Positions 5,040-5,757 of a DNA stretch of 5,757 nucleotides are shown in pieces. Numbering within the stretch: the stretch's first letter is position 1; every line of letters begins with the position of its first letter. This stretch comes from an uncultured Xanthobacteraceae bacterium. GTDB taxonomy: Bacteria; Pseudomonadota; Alphaproteobacteria; Rhizobiales; Xanthobacteraceae. The notes under the pieces are model-generated. The model saw only the letters and a program-made list of their open reading frames with translations, made no database searches and was not told where the DNA came from. The stretch spans positions 1 through 5,757 of the forward strand of contig CATPBC010000385.1 in assembly GCA_955652195.1 (NCBI GenBank). The letters run 5' to 3'. Both the position numbers and the translations under genes were made by a program.

Positions 5040-5757
5040 ATGAGCGAGGAAACCAACGGCCGTATTTTCTTTTCCAACACGGGACGCACATTCGGCGAGG
5101 AAGACGAGCTGTGCGTGCTTTCCGTCGGCGTCGATATCGGCTCGTCGACGTCGCATCTCGTGTTCTCCCGGATCGTGCTGGAGCGGCTCGACAGCCGCTA
5201 TGTGGTCACCGAGCGCGAAAGCTTTTATCAATCGGACATTCTGCTCACGCCTTACGCGGCCGAAGACACGATCGACGCTGCCGCGCTCGGCGCCTTCATC
5301 GAGCGCCAATATCGGGACGCCAAGGTCGATCCGGACGAGATCGATGCCGGCGCGCTGATCCTCACCGGTGTGGCGGTGCGGCGGCGCAATGCACGGGCGA
5401 TCGGTGAATTGTTCGCACGCCAGGCCGGACGCATGGTTGCGGTAAGCGCCGGCGACAGTTTGGAATCGGTGATGGCGGCCTATGGATCGGGCGCGGTGGC
5501 ACGCTCGATCCGCAACGGCGCCCCGGTCATGAATGTCGATGTCGGCGGCGGCACAGCGAAAATTGCGGTTTGCGCCGATGGCAAAGTCGTCGATGTCACT
5601 GCGCTCGATGTCGGCGCGCGGCTCGTCGTGGTCGACGAGACACGGCGCATCGTGCGAGTCGAAGAAGCCGTCCGCCGCTTCGGCGCCGCGCTCGGGTTTA
5701 AGCTCGAGCCGGGCGTGGTGCTTGCCGATGAGCCTGCTCGCGCGCTCGCGGCCAGCA
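5040..5757 (+). CDS. EutA-like ammonia-lyase reactivating factor (3' end outside window)
   Basis: Open from ATG 5040 to the window edge, this gives 239 residues, about half of a typical EutA (E. coli EutA is about 467). EutA is an actin/Hsp70-fold ATPase that exchanges damaged cobalamin out of ethanolamine ammonia-lyase. The match to E. coli EutA, from memory, is clear in several blocks. LSVGVDIGSSTSHLVFSRI holds phosphate loop 1 (D32-T37). Next come DAGALILTGVAVRRRNARAI and VAVSAGDSLESVMAAYGSGA, then MNVDVGGGTAKIAV, which is phosphate loop 2 (D167-T172). About 25 residues precede the first loop, more than in E. coli EutA, and include FFSNTGRTFGEEDEL. The gene follows the double-cupin gene in the same direction after 140 bases and may be co-transcribed with it despite the palindrome. 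A EutB/EutC-like or other B12-dependent lyase is expected downstream but cannot be seen. It may serve an enzyme acting on something other than ethanolamine, so I give no symbol. Confidence 0.85.
   Translation, partial: MSEETNGRIFFSNTGRTFGEEDELCVLSVGVDIGSSTSHLVFSRIVLERLDSRYVVTERESFYQSDILLTPYAAEDTIDAAALGAFIERQYRDAKVDPDEIDAGALILTGVAVRRRNARAIGELFARQAGRMVAVSAGDSLESVMAAYGSGAVARSIRNGAPVMNVDVGGGTAKIAVCADGKVVDVTALDVGARLVVVDETRRIVRVEEAVRRFGAALGFKLEPGVVLADEPARALAAS

Noticed and set aside
4872..5309. 145-codon minus-strand open frame across the palindrome and the start of the EutA-like gene
   Set aside because: It is antisense to conserved EutA blocks and crosses a dispersed repeat.

Overview
The window looks like a catabolic (accessory) locus from a high-GC alphaproteobacterium, most likely of the order Hyphomicrobiales (Bradyrhizobium/Xanthobacteraceae-like). 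This rests on the GC-rich codon use, the gene families, and a roughly 101-bp nested palindrome of the 'CGTCATTCCGGGG ... CCCCGGAATGACG' type that I recall as a common dispersed element in those genomes. The assignment is inference; no rRNA or housekeeping marker is present.

Layout. Two transcription units diverge from a 411-bp gap (3271-3681). The leftward unit is a small single-domain cupin (3270-2884), then an amidase-signature hydrolase (2882-1482), then a UbiD-family prenylated-FMN decarboxylase (1472 to beyond position 1, 3' end missing). The junctions are 1 and 9 bases, so this is almost certainly one operon. The rightward unit is a 405-residue double-cupin protein related to gentisate-dioxygenase-type enzymes (3682-4899). 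It is followed, after a 140-base spacer holding the palindromic element, by the first half of a EutA-like protein (5040 to beyond 5757). EutA is the ATP-dependent reactivase of adenosylcobalamin-dependent ethanolamine ammonia-lyase.

How the genes may work together (inference). An amidase to release an acid from an amide, a UbiD enzyme to decarboxylate an aromatic or alpha,beta-unsaturated acid, and two cupins of which at least one could be a metal dioxygenase together resemble a degradation route for an amide-bearing, possibly aromatic substrate. A EutA-like chaperone implies that a B12-dependent lyase or mutase is encoded just to the right of the window. The substrate cannot be read from the sequence. 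No regulator, transporter, RNA gene or CRISPR array is visible.

Non-coding points of interest are a 12-bp tandem repeat ending 9 bases before the double-cupin start, and the palindromic element. The element is flanked by 13-bp near-identical direct repeats and sits between two in-frame ATG codons. This suggests it was inserted into a once tighter gene junction.
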